This document shows positions 59,113 to 59,277 of a stretch of DNA of 59,277 bases, in pieces. Position numbers and translations under genes: made by a program. Origin of the DNA: Nitrospirota bacterium. Its GTDB lineage: Bacteria > Nitrospirota > Nitrospiria > SBBL01 > JAADHI01. The stretch covers positions 70,087 through 129,363 of the forward strand of contig JAJDBU010000036.1 in the NCBI GenBank assembly GCA_029261195.1. Reading direction: 5' to 3'. Under the pieces are notes generated by a model, which had not been told where the DNA came from, made no database searches, and worked only from the letters and a program-made list of their open reading frames with translations. Position 1 is the stretch's first letter. Every line of letters begins with the position of its first letter.

Positions 59113-59277
59113 AAAACAATAAGTTTTTGATTTTAAAAGGTTTTAATCTGTAGTATCCTGCTCCAAGTGCAAGGAAAAAGACCTTTAGCCCCTAAAAAGC
59201 GTGCACCAGGAGCCTCCATGTATCGAAAAAGTAACCCGAATCAGCTGTCCTTTGAGAATTTTCATCTGCCCTTCGGG
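59098..59277 (+). mobile_element. left end of an insertion sequence, cut by window edge
   Basis: Starts near 59,098-59,104 with a terminal-repeat-like GGGCTTGCTGAAAAAAC, followed by a leader and a transposase start at 59,218. The right end is outside the window, so the boundary and target duplication cannot be verified. It appears to have inserted into the transposase remnant on its left. Confidence 0.5.
59218..59277 (+). CDS. transposase N-terminus (IS1182/IS5-like), partial
   Basis: Only the first 20 codons are in the window. They read MYRKSNPNQLSFENFHLPFG, very like the opening of IS1182/IS5-type transposases (M-Y-R-x-x-x-x-Q-x-x-F-E-x-F-x-L-P-F-G). The ATG has AGGAGCCTCC just before it. 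Completeness and activity cannot be judged. Confidence 0.65.
   Translation, partial: MYRKSNPNQLSFENFHLPFG

Overview
This window joins two different pieces of a bacterial chromosome. Positions 1 to about 29,114 are the right-hand part of a large integrated mobile element. Positions about 29,114 to 58,930 are a chromosomal backbone close to the replication origin, and the last ~350 bases are insertion-sequence material. The host has a Gram-negative envelope: an outer-membrane porin-like protein, lipoproteins, and an acyltransferase of the kind found with PEP-CTERM/exosortase systems. The gene mix would fit Nitrospirota or a deltaproteobacterial-type lineage, but I cannot fix the phylum from sequence reading alone.

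Mobile element. Almost all genes from 25,759 down to the left edge run leftwards. They read as: a small winged-helix replication-type protein beside an origin-like region (a DnaA box, AT-rich DNA and GGTTWACC palindromes); a DnaC/IstB-like helicase loader; several small helix-turn-helix or zinc-finger proteins; about 1 kb of non-coding DNA; small unknown proteins; a class II (B12-dependent) ribonucleotide reductase; an Xre/RES toxin-antitoxin pair; a large protein resembling phage recombination directionality factors; a CHC2/Toprim primase-like protein; a UvrD-type helicase; a Ycf46-like AAA ATPase with Ycf35-like (DUF1257) and DUF2997 partners; a DUF3150-like protein; a GHKL (Hsp90-like) ATPase; an adenine-specific DNA methyltransferase; a cysteine-rich protein; and a ParB cut by the window edge. 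Rightwards lie a ParM-like actin, its small partner, an excisionase-like protein, an Xre regulator and a tyrosine integrase that abuts the 3' end of tRNA-Arg(TCG). No conjugation genes are in view. A striking feature is a series of intrinsic-terminator-like hairpins, several ending only 20 to 40 bases before the next gene's start codon.

Backbone. tRNA-Arg, tRNA-His, an FKBP-type isomerase, HtpG, an FG-GAP lipoprotein, a cysteine desulfurase-like protein overlapping TusA, a fatty acid desaturase, an M29-like aminopeptidase, BolA, tRNA-Gln, a rightward operon (acyltransferase, phosphate-binding-like protein, porin, GGDEF-EAL protein), a histidine ammonia-lyase homologue, GlgX, and a heme/cytochrome operon (ccsA/hemX-like, hemA, beta-propeller lipoprotein, hemC). 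Then comes the classic origin-proximal series rsmG, mnmG, mnmE, yidC, yidD, rnpA, rpmH, with a perfect parS site between mnmG and mnmE. dnaA is not next to rpmH; IS remnants are there instead.

Most notable: rnpA has no ATG, GTG or TTG start and its frame stays open through all of rpmH. The cysteine desulfurase lacks the PLP-binding lysine. The ammonia-lyase has Ala-Cys-Gly where the MIO-forming Ala-Ser-Gly is expected. The CcsA-like protein lacks the WWD heme motif. The terminator-like hairpins sit directly upstream of ribosome binding sites across the mobile element.
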